Below are positions 1 to 11,113 of a DNA stretch of 64,000 nt, in pieces. Where the stretch lies: NCBI GenBank assembly GCA_949948745.1, contig CATLHA010000004.1:1-64000 (forward strand), in the 5' to 3' direction. The number at the start of each line of letters is the position of its first letter. Positions within the stretch are counted from its first letter, which is position 1. This stretch comes from an uncultured Caryophanales bacterium. Its GTDB lineage: Bacteria; Bacillota_I; Bacilli_A; RF39; UBA660. The position numbers were made by a program, and so were the translations under genes. Below the pieces are notes generated by a model. The model saw only the letters and a list, made by a program, of their open reading frames with translations. It was not told where the DNA came from and ran no database searches.

Positions 1-199
1 TAAAATGACCAATTTTCAAAATTCATATAGAAAAAATCACGTTCTTTAGTATTTTCTCTAAGCGAATTTTTAAAATTTTCATGATAAAATTCAAAATTAT
101 ATAAATTTTAAAATAGTGTAAACCAGAAATTCTTTTCGCAATATCTACAATAAATATATGATATACTAACCATGATAAGAAAATAGGAAGGTGAAAAAA

Positions 200-997
200 A
201 TGGAAAAATTAGAAGGAAAAGTAGCAATTGTTACTGGAGGTGCGATGGGAAATGGTTTAGGAATTGTAAAGGTATTCTTACGCCATAAAGCTCAGGTAGT
301 AATCTTAGATTATTCAAACTCATTAGAAGAAAGTTTAAGAAAATTGAAAGAAGAATATCCTAATAGTGTAGTAGATGGTTATTTGGTAGATATCAGAGAT
401 AAAGAAAAAGTAAAAACTATTTGCGATAAAGTATACGAAAAATATGGTCATATTGATGTTTTAGTAAACAATGCGGGTGTTGCAAGACTAGAAACTTTTG
501 AAAATATGTCAGATGAAATCAGAGATTTTCACTTTGATATTAATATCAAAGGAACATGGAATGTAACAAAAGCAGCATTACCATATATGAAGAAAAATTC
601 TTCATCATCAATCGTAAATTTATCAAGTGTAACAGGGCCTATGGTTGCTGATAGCGGAGAAGTTGCTTATGCGACAACAAAAGCAGCATTAATTGGATTT
701 ACAAAAGGATTAGCTGCAGAAGTAGTAACTTCTAACATTAGAGTCAATGCTATTATGCCAGGGTATATTCATACTCCAATGGTAGATGGAATTGCAAAAG
801 AAAGTGACTCTGAAAATCCAGAATCAGTAATTAGGGGAATTGCGGCTGGTATCCCAATGAAAAGACTTGGTACTATAGAAGAACTAGGAGAATTAGCAGC
901 TTTTTTAGCAAGCGATGAATCTTCTTATATTACAGGTCAAGGAATTGTGATTGATGGAGGATCAACACTACCAGAAACAATGAGCGTGGGAGTATAA
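200..997 (+). CDS. SDR-family NAD(P)-dependent oxidoreductase
   Basis: ORF; VAIVTGGAMGNGLG nucleotide-binding motif, NNAG, S..YATTKAA catalytic region, C-terminal GQGIVIDGG. ATG at 200 follows RBS aggaaggtg; the track starts at GTG 191. Confidence 0.9.
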   Translation: MEKLEGKVAIVTGGAMGNGLGIVKVFLRHKAQVVILDYSNSLEESLRKLKEEYPNSVVDGYLVDIRDKEKVKTICDKVYEKYGHIDVLVNNAGVARLETFENMSDEIRDFHFDINIKGTWNVTKAALPYMKKNSSSSIVNLSSVTGPMVADSGEVAYATTKAALIGFTKGLAAEVVTSNIRVNAIMPGYIHTPMVDGIAKESDSENPESVIRGIAAGIPMKRLGTIEELGELAAFLASDESSYITGQGIVIDGGSTLPETMSVGV

Positions 998-1077
998 TTT
1001 TATAGTAATATTCATAAATATAGTATATAATTTATATAGAGAATTTAAACTCTAAATACTTCAAAGAGGTGAATGAC

Positions 1078-1878
1078 ATGGAAAAAAAGAATAATTACGA
1101 TTTAAGTGAAATCATACTTGGAACTAGAAAATTATATCAAGGGCATCAAAAAGATTTAAATTTATTAAAGCGACTTTCTATTCCAACTAAGCCAAATGTA
1201 CAAGATTACTATTATTATGTACATGAAAATACTAAAAAGGAACCAGAACTATATTGTGAATATACAAAAAATCAAAATATTTTACAAAAGGGAATGTCTA
1301 AAGTAAAAGATTTTGTGGTAGGAATTGCAATAGATGAAAATATGGGGCACTGTGAAAAAAATGAAGAAGGGATTTATACAATCTCAGGAACCTATGGAAA
1401 AAAATTTCCAGTAGAAATAAAAAGTCCAATTACATTTGGAAGAATGGCATCTGAATTATTGGATTCAGAATTTGTTCAAAAAATAAAATTAGAAAAAGCA
1501 AATGGATTAGGCCATATACGTAGTTGTGATAATAAGGGGATTATTACTTTTTCACAAGCTAATATTAGATTTTATAAATATAAAGAAGCATATCCTAATG
1601 CCTCATTAGAGTGCTCTGTAGTATATTATCCATATACAGATACTATTCTATTGATGGCTTTTGATGAAAAAATATCAACCGAAAAAGCTGGATATGCCTT
1701 AAAAACAAAATTTGAAGCAAGTCAATTAGACAAATATCATTTGGATTCTATTACTACAAGTGATATTTTAGAAAAACCAATTGTATTAGAAAGAGTAGCT
1801 CCATGTAGTGTAGCTGAATATAGAATCTTAGAAGAAGAAAATCAAGTGGTTTTATCGAAAGTGATGAGTAAGAGATAG
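1078..1878 (+). CDS. hypothetical protein
   Basis: Long ORF with RBS agaggtga before ATG 1078; no family recognised. Confidence 0.7.
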   Translation: MEKKNNYDLSEIILGTRKLYQGHQKDLNLLKRLSIPTKPNVQDYYYYVHENTKKEPELYCEYTKNQNILQKGMSKVKDFVVGIAIDENMGHCEKNEEGIYTISGTYGKKFPVEIKSPITFGRMASELLDSEFVQKIKLEKANGLGHIRSCDNKGIITFSQANIRFYKYKEAYPNASLECSVVYYPYTDTILLMAFDEKISTEKAGYALKTKFEASQLDKYHLDSITTSDILEKPIVLERVAPCSVAEYRILEEENQVVLSKVMSKR

Positions 1879-1881
1879 CAA

Positions 1882-1912
1882 AAAGCAAGATTTTGAGTCT
1901 TGTTTTTTTCAT
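1882..1912 (+). terminator. intrinsic terminator
   Basis: caaga..tcttg stem followed by ttttttt after the stop at 1878. Confidence 0.6.
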
Positions 1913-1931
1913 GGTTCTTTCATCCAGTAGG

Positions 1932-1960
1932 TTGAGATTTTGTAAAAAATATTATATAAT
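1932..1960 (+). promoter_or_regulatory. sigma-A-like promoter (TTGAGA-17-TATAAT) upstream of phosphoketolase
   Basis: TTGAGA 1932-1937, 17-bp spacer, TATAAT 1955-1960. Confidence 0.6.
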
Positions 1961-1983
1961 GATTAAAGTAAAGGGGAATATAA

Positions 1984-4416
1984 ATGAAAGAAGAAAAGGG
2001 AATTATAAGTGAAAAAGAATTAGAATTAATTGACCGTTATTTTAGAGCAGCCAATTATTTATCTGCAGGTCAATTATATTTAAGAAATAATCCATTATTA
2101 AGAGAACCATTAAAAAAAGAAGATATTAAAAAAACAATCGTTGGGCACTGGGGAACAGTACCAGGACAAAATTTTATTTATACACACCTAAATCGTGTGA
2201 TTAAAAAATACGATTTAGATATGATTTATATTTCAGGTCCAGGACATGGGGGAAATGCAATTGTATCAAATGTATATTTAGAAGGAACTTATAGTGAAAT
2301 TTATCCTGAAATTACAGAAGATATCGAAGGAATGCAAAAATTATTCAAACAATTTTCATTTCCTGGAGGAATCTCTTCCCATGTTGCACCAGAAACACCA
2401 GGATCTATTCATGAAGGTGGAGAACTAGGATATAGTTTGTCTCATGCCTTTGGTGCAGTTTTAGATAATGATAATTTAATTGCGGCATGTGTTGTAGGAG
2501 ATGGGGAAGCAGAAACAGGACCATTAGCTACTTCATGGCACTTAAATAAATTTTTAAATCCAATTTCAGATGGTGTTGTATTACCAATTCTTCATATGAA
2601 TGGATATAAAATTTCAAATCCAACCGTTTTTTCAAGAATTAGTGCAGATGAGAGAATTCAATTTTTTGAAGGATGTGGATGGAGACCTTTCGTAGTTTCA
2701 GGAAACGATCCAAAAGAAATGCACAAGAAAATGTCAGAGGTAATGGATAAAGTAATTGAAGAAATAAAATATATTAAGCAAATTGCTAAAAATACAAAGA
2801 TAAATTTTCGTCCAAAATGGCCAATGATTATTTTAGAAACACCAAAAGGTTGGACAGGACCTAAAGAAGTGGCAGGAAAAATGATTGAAAATAGTTTTCG
2901 TGCTCATCAAGTTCCAGTTACAATTGACGAGAGTCATCCAGAAAATATAGATATACTAGAAAAATGGTTAAAAAGTTATCGTCCCAATGAATTATTTGAT
3001 AAAAATGGAACATTATTTTCTGATTTAAAAGAATTAGTTCCAGATAAGGGACATCGAATGGGGGAAAATCCTCATGCCAATGGAGGAGTTTTATTAAAAG
3101 AACTTCGTCTACCAGATTTTAGAGATTACAAAATAGAAGTTCCATATCCTGGAGAAACAGTAGCTCAAGATATGATGGAATTAGGAAAATATATCAAAGA
3201 TATCATTACTGAAAATGAAAAAGAAAATAATTTTCGTATTTTTGGACCAGATGAAGCATTATCGAATCGTCTAAATCACGTATTTGAATCTACTTCTCGC
3301 CAATGGAATGTACAAAGAAAGCATACCGATGAATTTTTATCTTCTTCTGGAAGAGTAATTGATTCATACCTTTCAGAACATTTTTGTCAAGGGGCATTAG
3401 AAGGTTATTTATTGACTGGTCGTCATGGATTTATGCATAGTTATGAAGCATTTGCAAGAATTGTAGATTCTATGGTCAGTCAACATGCAAAATGGTTAAA
3501 AGTTTCTAATGAATTATCTTGGAGAAGAGATATTGCATCTTTGAACTATGTTTTAACATCTCATATATGGCAACAGGATCATAATGGTTATACACATCAA
3601 GATCCAGGATTTTTAAATCATATTGTTACTAAGAAGGCAGATATTTCCAGAATGTATTTACCTCCAGATACCAATTGTTTACTATCTTGTTTTGAACATT
3701 GTATCAAGAGTAAAAACTATGTAAATGTGATTGTTGCAAGTAAACACCCTCGTCCACAATGGCTAACTATGGAAGAAGCCATTAAACATTGTACTGAAGG
3801 AATTGGAATATGGCCTTGGGCAAGCAATGATAAAAATAAAGAACCAGACATTATTATGGCATGCTGTGGAGATACCCCAACACTAGAAACCCTAGCAGCA
3901 GTTTCAATCCTTAGAAAATGGTTTCCAGAGTTAAAAATAAGAGTAATTAATGTAGTAGATTTAATGCGTTTACAACCAAATACAGAACATCCACATGGAC
4001 TAAATGATTCTGAATATGATGCATTATTTACGATAGATAAACCAATTATTTTCGCATTCCATGGGTACCCATATTTAATCCATCAATTAGTATATCGACG
4101 TAATAATAAAAATATCCATGTCCATGGATATCAAGAGGAAGGAACTATAACAACACCATTTGACATGCGAGTTCAAAACGAATTAGATAGATTCCATTTA
4201 GTAATGGATGCTTTAAGAAATTTACCTACTTTAGGAAATCGAGGAGCATTCTTAATGCAATGGTGTAAGGACAAGTTAGTAGAACATAAACAATACATCA
4301 GAGAATTTGGAGAAGACCTAGAGGAAATTAGAAATTGGTCATGGAAAAAATCTATGGAAGAAGTAAATCATTGGTCATGGAAAAAAGAAATTGAGAACGA
4401 ATTAGAAAAAATATAA
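1984..4416 (+). CDS. xfp: phosphoketolase (xylulose-5-phosphate/fructose-6-phosphate)
   Basis: 810 aa; [38 protein letters not shown] motif, [14 protein letters not shown]. Confidence 0.95.
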   Translation: MKEEKGIISEKELELIDRYFRAANYLSAGQLYLRNNPLLREPLKKEDIKKTIVGHWGTVPGQNFIYTHLNRVIKKYDLDMIYISGPGHGGNAIVSNVYLEGTYSEIYPEITEDIEGMQKLFKQFSFPGGISSHVAPETPGSIHEGGELGYSLSHAFGAVLDNDNLIAACVVGDGEAETGPLATSWHLNKFLNPISDGVVLPILHMNGYKISNPTVFSRISADERIQFFEGCGWRPFVVSGNDPKEMHKKMSEVMDKVIEEIKYIKQIAKNTKINFRPKWPMIILETPKGWTGPKEVAGKMIENSFRAHQVPVTIDESHPENIDILEKWLKSYRPNELFDKNGTLFSDLKELVPDKGHRMGENPHANGGVLLKELRLPDFRDYKIEVPYPGETVAQDMMELGKYIKDIITENEKENNFRIFGPDEALSNRLNHVFESTSRQWNVQRKHTDEFLSSSGRVIDSYLSEHFCQGALEGYLLTGRHGFMHSYEAFARIVDSMVSQHAKWLKVSNELSWRRDIASLNYVLTSHIWQQDHNGYTHQDPGFLNHIVTKKADISRMYLPPDTNCLLSCFEHCIKSKNYVNVIVASKHPRPQWLTMEEAIKHCTEGIGIWPWASNDKNKEPDIIMACCGDTPTLETLAAVSILRKWFPELKIRVINVVDLMRLQPNTEHPHGLNDSEYDALFTIDKPIIFAFHGYPYLIHQLVYRRNNKNIHVHGYQEEGTITTPFDMRVQNELDRFHLVMDALRNLPTLGNRGAFLMQWCKDKLVEHKQYIREFGEDLEEIRNWSWKKSMEEVNHWSWKKEIENELEKI

Positions 4417-4421
4417 AACAA

Positions 4422-4446
4422 AAAAGAGGTTGAATTCACCTCTTTT
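4422..4446. terminator. bidirectional intrinsic terminator between convergent genes
   Basis: aaaagaggt tgaattc acctctttt stem. Confidence 0.75.
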
Positions 4447-4972
4447 ATTTTCGTGTATGAAAGCGAAGTCTAATATCATTTTCAAGTAATTGATTAACTT
4501 CAGCAAGTCCAGTTTTTCCAGTTGGAATAATAGAATGAAGTTGTTGTTTCCAGCCGTTGCTTTTGGCAAGAAAAGATAACATTGTATGATACATCTCTAC
4601 ATCATCAGCATAATAAATTGATATGATTTCATAGTTATTTTTTAATTCTTTTACATATTCAGTAATTACTTCAGCTTTCGATGAATACTTTTTTTGAACA
4701 ATACCACTTTCAGTATAATAGCCATTTTGGAAAAATTGTTTTCCATAAGTCACCGTAGAAGTAATAAATGGATGAATAATATTTTGAATATCAGAAACAA
4801 AATCCTTATCATCTGTACTAATAAGCGAAAAAATAATTTTATCAACTTGCTCATTTTTCTTAATGTCTGATAGTAAATAACTAAATTGTTGATAATCTTC
4901 TTCAATATTGGAGTTTGATAAAATTGTTCCTATAATATCACTAAAATAAACAATAATCCTCTCCATACCCAT
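4445..4972 (-). CDS. hypothetical protein
   Basis: 175 aa ORF with gggggaag RBS; no family recognised. Confidence 0.65.
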   Translation of the reverse strand: MGMERIIVYFSDIIGTILSNSNIEEDYQQFSYLLSDIKKNEQVDKIIFSLISTDDKDFVSDIQNIIHPFITSTVTYGKQFFQNGYYTESGIVQKKYSSKAEVITEYVKELKNNYEIISIYYADDVEMYHTMLSFLAKSNGWKQQLHSIIPTGKTGLAEVNQLLENDIRLRFHTRK

Positions 4973-5125
4973 CTTCCCCCTCTTTTAATAAAGTGTTTCC
5001 TCGCTAGGAATTAATCCATAATATACCATAACATTAATAAAAAAACAAATAAATCACTTTTAATAGATTCTACTCAAATAAGAAAAAACATGTTATAATA
5101 AGAATGCGTTTTTAAGAGGTGTAAT

Positions 5126-5647
5126 ATGAGAAGTAAAAGGGATCAAAGAATTTATGAAAAGACCAGAAAGTTTTTAGAAAAAAGGAAAGAAGAAAATATT
5201 GATGAAAAAATGAAGCTAATTGATCAAGCGCTTGAAAAAAGTGAAGGAGAGGAACGTTATAGTTTTTTATATGATTTAATTTGTAATTATTTAGATGAGG
5301 AATTTAGAAAAAAAAACATTTGCGGATTTAAAAATAATTTATGTAAGAGACGCTGTAGCATGATGGAAAGAAATGTAAAAAAAGATACTTATGAAAATGG
5401 CTGTTGCCATAGTTACTTAGAAGGAAGAGATTGTGAATATTTAAAACCGCCATATGGATGTCAAATAAAAAATATAGCTTGTAAAACATTTACTTGTTTT
5501 TATTTAAGAAAACAAGGATATCGTTATACTTTAGATAAAATTTATTTATCAAAATATTTCTTCAATCGTAGACAAAAATTTTATATACAAAATACATATT
5601 TTGTAGATAAGCCAGTAGTTATGGAAGGAATATTAAAAAGGTCATAA
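5126..5647 (+). CDS. hypothetical Cys-rich protein, possible metal/Fe-S binding
   Basis: ORF with RBS aagaggtg; CGFKNNLCKRRC, CCHSYLEGRDC, CQIKNIACKTFTC clusters. Confidence 0.65.
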   Translation: MRSKRDQRIYEKTRKFLEKRKEENIDEKMKLIDQALEKSEGEERYSFLYDLICNYLDEEFRKKNICGFKNNLCKRRCSMMERNVKKDTYENGCCHSYLEGRDCEYLKPPYGCQIKNIACKTFTCFYLRKQGYRYTLDKIYLSKYFFNRRQKFYIQNTYFVDKPVVMEGILKRS

Positions 5648-5658
5648 GGAGAATAGGT

Positions 5659-6402
5659 ATGGATTTTAAAGGAAAAACAGTATGGGTAACAGGAAGCTCT
5701 AGAGGAATTGGTGCAGCTTGTATAAAAAAATTCGCTTCTCTTGGTGCCAATGTAATTATCCACTATAAAAAAGAAAAAGAACAAGCTAATAATTTAAAAG
5801 AAGAAGTAGAGAAAAAATATGGTACAAAAGCATTAGTAGTACAAGGAGATATTTCCAAAGAAGAAGATATCATAGGAATGTTTAAGATTGTTAAAAATAC
5901 TTTTGAAAAGATTGATGTATTAGTAAATAATGCTGCAATTAGTGAAGATAGTTACATTACGGATAAAACGAAAGAAGAATTTGACAAAGTATTATCAGTG
6001 AATTTAGTAGGGACTTTTTTAATGACTAAATATGTGATTCAAGAAATGGAAAAACAACAAGGTGGAAATATCATCATGATTTCATCAACGAATGGAATTG
6101 ATACAAATAATGTATGGTCTCTTGATTACGATGCATCAAAGGCAGGAGTTATTTCTATGGCTAGAAACTTTGCAGACCAATATGCACCTAATATTAGGGT
6201 AAATGTAGTGGCACCTGGATGGGTAAATACAGAAGATGTATTAGAGATGAATCCTGATATAATTGAACAAGAAAAAGAAAAATGTCTATTAAAAAGATTT
6301 GCTAGTCCAATGGAAATCGCAAATGTAGTATGTTTTTTAGCATCGAGTGAGGCATCTTATATTAATAAAAGTGTAATTAGAGTAGATGGGGGAATTCAAT
6401 AA
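5659..6402 (+). CDS. SDR-family oxidoreductase, FabG-like
   Basis: VWVTGSSRGIGAA, NNAA, YDASKAGV, C-terminal VIRVDGG. Confidence 0.9.
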   Translation: MDFKGKTVWVTGSSRGIGAACIKKFASLGANVIIHYKKEKEQANNLKEEVEKKYGTKALVVQGDISKEEDIIGMFKIVKNTFEKIDVLVNNAAISEDSYITDKTKEEFDKVLSVNLVGTFLMTKYVIQEMEKQQGGNIIMISSTNGIDTNNVWSLDYDASKAGVISMARNFADQYAPNIRVNVVAPGWVNTEDVLEMNPDIIEQEKEKCLLKRFASPMEIANVVCFLASSEASYINKSVIRVDGGIQ

Positions 6403-6428
6403 TTATACACATAGGGGGAAATAGGAAA

Positions 6429-6941
6429 ATGGTTAGAATCGAAGTTATACCAAATAGAGATATATTAAACATAGCAGATTATGAAGATGCTTCTATTTTT
6501 GCAGGTCATGGAGAGTTATTTAAAATTTTCTGTAAAAAAAAGAAAGTACCAATTGACCTTCCTTATATTGGAGGACAATATTGGGCAAAAGAAATCGCAC
6601 ATCTTGGACATATTGCAATTATGGAAGATCATTTTGGAATCTGTGCTTATGCAAACTATAAACTAGATAGATATCAAAGAAATAAAATAGTAACGAAAAG
6701 AGAGTATTGGAGACAAACAAATTTTTCAGGGGTTGTAGTGATGGAAGATGGAACGATAAAAAATTTTGATAGAGAGTTACTAAAAATGTCTATTCGTCAA
6801 AGGATGCCTGAACTGGATGATGATAAAATAATTGTAACAAGTGATGATGTAATTATGAAATTCACAGAAGAGCTAACTCCAGTAGTAGAAAGACCAAAAA
6901 TCAATATTAATACAAGGAGAACTCAATTTAGAAATAGATAG
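6429..6941 (+). CDS. hypothetical protein
   Basis: 170 aa ORF in tight array with neighbours; no family recognised. Confidence 0.65.
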   Translation: MVRIEVIPNRDILNIADYEDASIFAGHGELFKIFCKKKKVPIDLPYIGGQYWAKEIAHLGHIAIMEDHFGICAYANYKLDRYQRNKIVTKREYWRQTNFSGVVVMEDGTIKNFDRELLKMSIRQRMPELDDDKIIVTSDDVIMKFTEELTPVVERPKININTRRTQFRNR

Positions 6942-6957
6942 AAAGTAGGGAAAATAA

Positions 6958-8217
6958 ATGTATCAAGAATTAAGTATCGATAATGAAACTGTGACTCTAA
7001 TTCAAGAATGTGAACGAGAATTAGAAGAAACCTTTAAAAAAATTGACGAACAATGTGATAGGAATAGTTTAAGAGTATTAAATGCATTTCATAAACATCA
7101 AATTAGTGAAGTACATTTTAATATGACAACAGGATATGGTTATGGAGATATTGGAAGAGATACTACAGAAAAAGTTTTTGCAGAAGTATTGAAGGCAGAA
7201 GATGCCTTAGTAAGAGGACAATTTATTTCTGGAACTCATGCTTTAACAGTAGCTTTATTTTCTTATTTAAGACCAGGCGATATGTTACTTAGCATTACTG
7301 GGACTCCATATGATACACTTCATGAAGTAATTGGAATTAGAGAAAATAACAGTAGTCTAAAAAACTTTGGTGTATTATATGATGAAATTGAATTAGTAAG
7401 TGACGATTTTGATGATGAGAAAATTTTAGAGTACTTAAAGAACCATAAAGTAAAGATGATAGAAATTCAAAGATCAAAAGGATATTCTACTAGAAAAAGT
7501 ATAACAATTGATAAAGTAGAAAGAATTGTGAAAAAAATAAAAGAACAAAATTCAGATACGATTATTATGGTTGATAATTGTTATTGTGAATTTGTAGAAG
7601 AAAAAACACCTACAGAAGTAGGCGCAGATGTTATGGTAGGTTCTTTAATCAAAAATTTAGGTGGAGGAATCGCACCCAATGGAGCATATATCGCTGGAAG
7701 ACATGATTTAGTAGAACTAGCGGGAGAAAGGCTCACTTGTCCTGGAGAAGGTAGAGAAGTAGGACCAAGTCTTGGAATCAACAAACAATTTTTACAAGGA
7801 TTATTCTTTGCTCCAAGTGTCGTTGCTTCTAGTTTAAAAACAGCGATTCTAGCATCTTTCGCACTAGAAAAATTAGGATACAAAGTAGAACCAAAATGGA
7901 ATGATAAAAGAGCCGATATCGTACAAAATATAATTTTTGGAAATAGTGAAGATTTGATTCATTATTGTCAAGGAATTCAAATGGCTTCTCCAGTTGATTC
8001 TAATGCGGTACCAGAACCTTGGGATATGCCAGGATATGAAGATAAAGTCATCATGGCAGCAGGAGCATTTACACAAGGGTCTTCAATTGAACTTTCATGT
8101 GATGGACCAATAAGAGCTCCATATATTGCTTATATGCAAGGAGGACTAACATACTCTTATGGAAAATTTGGAGTAATGAAAGCTATTTCTGAAATTTTAA
8201 AAAATAAGGTGAACTAA
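6958..8217 (+). CDS. ynbB: methionine gamma-lyase family protein (YnbB / aluminium-resistance-like, PLP-dependent)
   Basis: GYGYGDIGRDTTEKVFAEVLKAEDALVRGQFISGTHAL; MVGSLIKNLGGGIAPNGAYIAGR PLP-lysine region. Confidence 0.88.
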   Translation: MYQELSIDNETVTLIQECERELEETFKKIDEQCDRNSLRVLNAFHKHQISEVHFNMTTGYGYGDIGRDTTEKVFAEVLKAEDALVRGQFISGTHALTVALFSYLRPGDMLLSITGTPYDTLHEVIGIRENNSSLKNFGVLYDEIELVSDDFDDEKILEYLKNHKVKMIEIQRSKGYSTRKSITIDKVERIVKKIKEQNSDTIIMVDNCYCEFVEEKTPTEVGADVMVGSLIKNLGGGIAPNGAYIAGRHDLVELAGERLTCPGEGREVGPSLGINKQFLQGLFFAPSVVASSLKTAILASFALEKLGYKVEPKWNDKRADIVQNIIFGNSEDLIHYCQGIQMASPVDSNAVPEPWDMPGYEDKVIMAAGAFTQGSSIELSCDGPIRAPYIAYMQGGLTYSYGKFGVMKAISEILKNKVN

Positions 8218-8694
8218 ATGAAAATGTTATTTAAGCAAAGATTATTTTCTTGGTTTGATAGTTATGATATTTATGATGAAGAAGGAAATACTTTATATAC
8301 AGTAAAGGGAGAACTTTCTTGGGGACATCAACTTCGTATTTACGATAATAACAATAACGAAGTTGGTTTAATAAAGGAAAAAGTATTTACTCTTTTACCT
8401 AAATTTATTATGTTTGAACATGGAGTAGAAATAGGAGAAATTAGAAAAGAATTTACATTTTTTATTCCAAAATTCAATCTAACTTGTAATGATTGGAATG
8501 TAACAGGAAATATTTTAGAATGGGATTATAAAGTAGTAGATTCTAGTGATAATTTAATTATGAATGCAAGTAAAGAAATATTCCATCTAACAGATACTTA
8601 TGTGATAGATGTAAAAAATAAAAAAGATGTATTATATTCCCTAATGATAGTACTTGCGATAGATGCAGCGAAGTGTAGTAACAATGCAAATTAA
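8218..8694 (+). CDS. LURP-one-related / YxjI-like family protein
   Basis: MLFKQRLFSWFDSYDIYDEEGNTLYTVKGELSWGHQLRIYD typical N-terminus; starts directly after the upstream stop. Confidence 0.75.
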   Translation: MKMLFKQRLFSWFDSYDIYDEEGNTLYTVKGELSWGHQLRIYDNNNNEVGLIKEKVFTLLPKFIMFEHGVEIGEIRKEFTFFIPKFNLTCNDWNVTGNILEWDYKVVDSSDNLIMNASKEIFHLTDTYVIDVKNKKDVLYSLMIVLAIDAAKCSNNAN

Positions 8695-8709
8695 GTTTAT
8701 ATGAATTTG

Positions 8710-8741
8710 TAGAAAGGGCTTTTTAAGTTCCTTTCTTTTTT
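8710..8741 (+). terminator. intrinsic terminator
   Basis: gaaaggg..cctttc stem followed by ttttttt. Confidence 0.6.
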
Positions 8742-8828
8742 TATGAATTTGTGATTGAAATATGTTCAAAATATTCAAGTTACAGAAAAATATAGTATAA
8801 TATAAATAAAAGAGAAATGGAGGACATT

Positions 8829-11012
8829 ATGATAATAGAAGTTTTAGTAGAATTATCCACAAGAAGTGTGGATAAAACATTTGATTATTTAGTTCCTCCT
8901 CAGTTTGTAGATAAAATACAATTAGGAATTAGAGTTCTTGTTCCTTTTGGAATGCAAAAATTAGAAGGATTTGTTTTAAAAATTAAAAATTTAAACAATA
9001 GTAAATATCAAATAGATGAACTGAAAGAAATATTAGATGTAGTAGATGAAGAAGTGATATTAAATGAAGAACTCTTAAAATTAGGAAAAAAAATTAGTGA
9101 GATGACATTATCTACATTAATTTCTTCTTATCAAGTGATGCTTCCAGAGGCACTAAAAGCAAGAAAAAAAATCAAAATAAACAAAAAAATAGATATCTAT
9201 ATGGTATTAAATAAAAATATAGAAATTCCTATATTAAAAAATGAAAATCAACAGAAAATAGTGGATTTATTAAAAAGAAAAAAAAGAATATTAAAACAGG
9301 AATTAAATAAAATCTCTTCTAGCAGTGTAAAAACATTAATGAAAAATAATATTTTATTAGAAGAGCAAGAGGAAAATTATAGATTAAAACAAGAATATGT
9401 AAAAAAAGAAAAATACCCATTAACGAAATTACAGAAAAAAATAGTAAATGAAGTACTAGAATCCAAAGATCAATCAAAAACATTTTTATTACATGGCGTA
9501 ACAGGTAGTGGAAAAACCGAAGTATATATGGAATTAATTGAAGAAGCATTGAAAAATGGAAAGTCGAGTATTGTTTTGGTTCCAGAAATATCTTTAACAG
9601 AACAAATTGTATCTAGATTTAGAAGTAGATTTCTAGAAAATATTGCGATACTTCACAGTAGGCTTAGTAGTGGTGAAAAATATGATGAGTGGAGAAAAAT
9701 AGCACGCCATGAAGTAAAAATAGTAATTGGTGCGAGAAGCGCGATTTTTGCTCCTTTAGAAAATCTAGGAATGATTATTATAGATGAAGAACATACATCT
9801 TCCTATAAACAGGAGCAAACACCAAAATATAGCGCAATCGATGTTGCGAAATTAAGAAGTGAATATCATTCTTGTCCATTAATTTTAGGAAGCGCAACTC
9901 CAACATTAGAAAGTTATGCAAGAGCGAAAAAAAATGTATACCATCTTTTAGAAATGAAAGAAAGAGTAAATCAGAAACCGCTACCGGAAGTTACTATTAT
10001 TGATATGAATCAAGAAGAAAAAAGAAAAAATTCTCATTTTTCCAAAATATTATTAGAAGAAATTAAAAATAGATTAGAAAAACATGAACAATCCATTCTT
10101 TTGTTAAATAGAAGAGGATATGCCTCCTTTGTCTCATGCAAAAATTGTGGATATGTAGAAAAATGTCCAAATTGTGATATTACTTTAACCTATCATAAGA
10201 CAAGTGGAATGATTAGATGTCATTATTGTGGATATGCCAAGAAATTATTACCTACTTGTCCAGAATGTCATGAAGAAGCAATGACAAGTTTAGGAATAGG
10301 AACTGAGAAAATTGAGGAAGAATTAATGGAAGTTTTCCCAAGTGCTCAAATACTTCGAATGGACTTAGATACTACAACAAAAAAAGGTTCCCATGAAAGA
10401 ATGATTAAATCATTTCAAAATCACGAGTATGATATACTACTTGGAACTCAAATGATTGCGAAGGGATTAGATTTCAAGGAAGTTACTTTGGTAGGAGTAA
10501 TTAATGCGGATACCTCACTCAATATCCCTGATTTTAGGAGCAGTGAAACCACATTTCAATTATTAAGTCAAGTAGCTGGAAGAAGTGGTCGAGGCGAAAA
10601 AGAGGGAAAAGTATTCATTCAAACATACAACAAAGACCACTATGCAATAGAACTTTCAAGAACACATGATTATAATTCTTTTTATGAAGAAGAAATGAAA
10701 ATTAGACATGAATTAAATTATCCACCATATTATTATTTAACTTCTATAAAAATACTTAGTAGTGATTATGAAATAGCTAGAGTAGAAAGTAATAAAATAG
10801 GAGAATACTTAAAAAATAATCTAAAAAACTCCACTATTTTAGGACCATCTATCGCCAGTATATTTAGAATCAATAATATTTACAGATTCCAATTAATAAT
10901 TAAATATAAAAAAGAAGAAAAATTATATGATGTACTATCTCTATTAATAGAACATTATCAATCAAATAGTAAAGTAAAACTAGATATCGATTTCAATCCA
11001 ATTCATATTTAA
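8829..11012 (+). CDS. priA: primosomal protein N' (replication restart helicase PriA)
   Basis: LLHGVTGSGKTEVYMELIE Walker A, IIIDEEHTSSYKQEQ, CKNCGYVEKCPNCD / CHYCGY / CPEC zinc motifs. Better start ATG 8829 after ggagg. Confidence 0.95.
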   Translation: MIIEVLVELSTRSVDKTFDYLVPPQFVDKIQLGIRVLVPFGMQKLEGFVLKIKNLNNSKYQIDELKEILDVVDEEVILNEELLKLGKKISEMTLSTLISSYQVMLPEALKARKKIKINKKIDIYMVLNKNIEIPILKNENQQKIVDLLKRKKRILKQELNKISSSSVKTLMKNNILLEEQEENYRLKQEYVKKEKYPLTKLQKKIVNEVLESKDQSKTFLLHGVTGSGKTEVYMELIEEALKNGKSSIVLVPEISLTEQIVSRFRSRFLENIAILHSRLSSGEKYDEWRKIARHEVKIVIGARSAIFAPLENLGMIIIDEEHTSSYKQEQTPKYSAIDVAKLRSEYHSCPLILGSATPTLESYARAKKNVYHLLEMKERVNQKPLPEVTIIDMNQEEKRKNSHFSKILLEEIKNRLEKHEQSILLLNRRGYASFVSCKNCGYVEKCPNCDITLTYHKTSGMIRCHYCGYAKKLLPTCPECHEEAMTSLGIGTEKIEEELMEVFPSAQILRMDLDTTTKKGSHERMIKSFQNHEYDILLGTQMIAKGLDFKEVTLVGVINADTSLNIPDFRSSETTFQLLSQVAGRSGRGEKEGKVFIQTYNKDHYAIELSRTHDYNSFYEEEMKIRHELNYPPYYYLTSIKILSSDYEIARVESNKIGEYLKNNLKNSTILGPSIASIFRINNIYRFQLIIKYKKEEKLYDVLSLLIEHYQSNSKVKLDIDFNPIHI

Positions 11013-11113
11013 AAAGAAAAATTTTATTAGAATTTCTCTTAGATACAACATGGTAGATTTTAATAAAACATGGTATAATCATAAATATAAAATTTAAAAT
11101 AGTAGGTGGAAGT

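Noticed and set aside
7581-7883. Antisense ORFs in the track (e.g. 7581..7883 -, 16966..17295 -, 18405..18749 -, 26201..26491 -, 61409..61717 -)
   Set aside because: All lie antisense to well-supported genes, with compositions explained by the sense codon bias.
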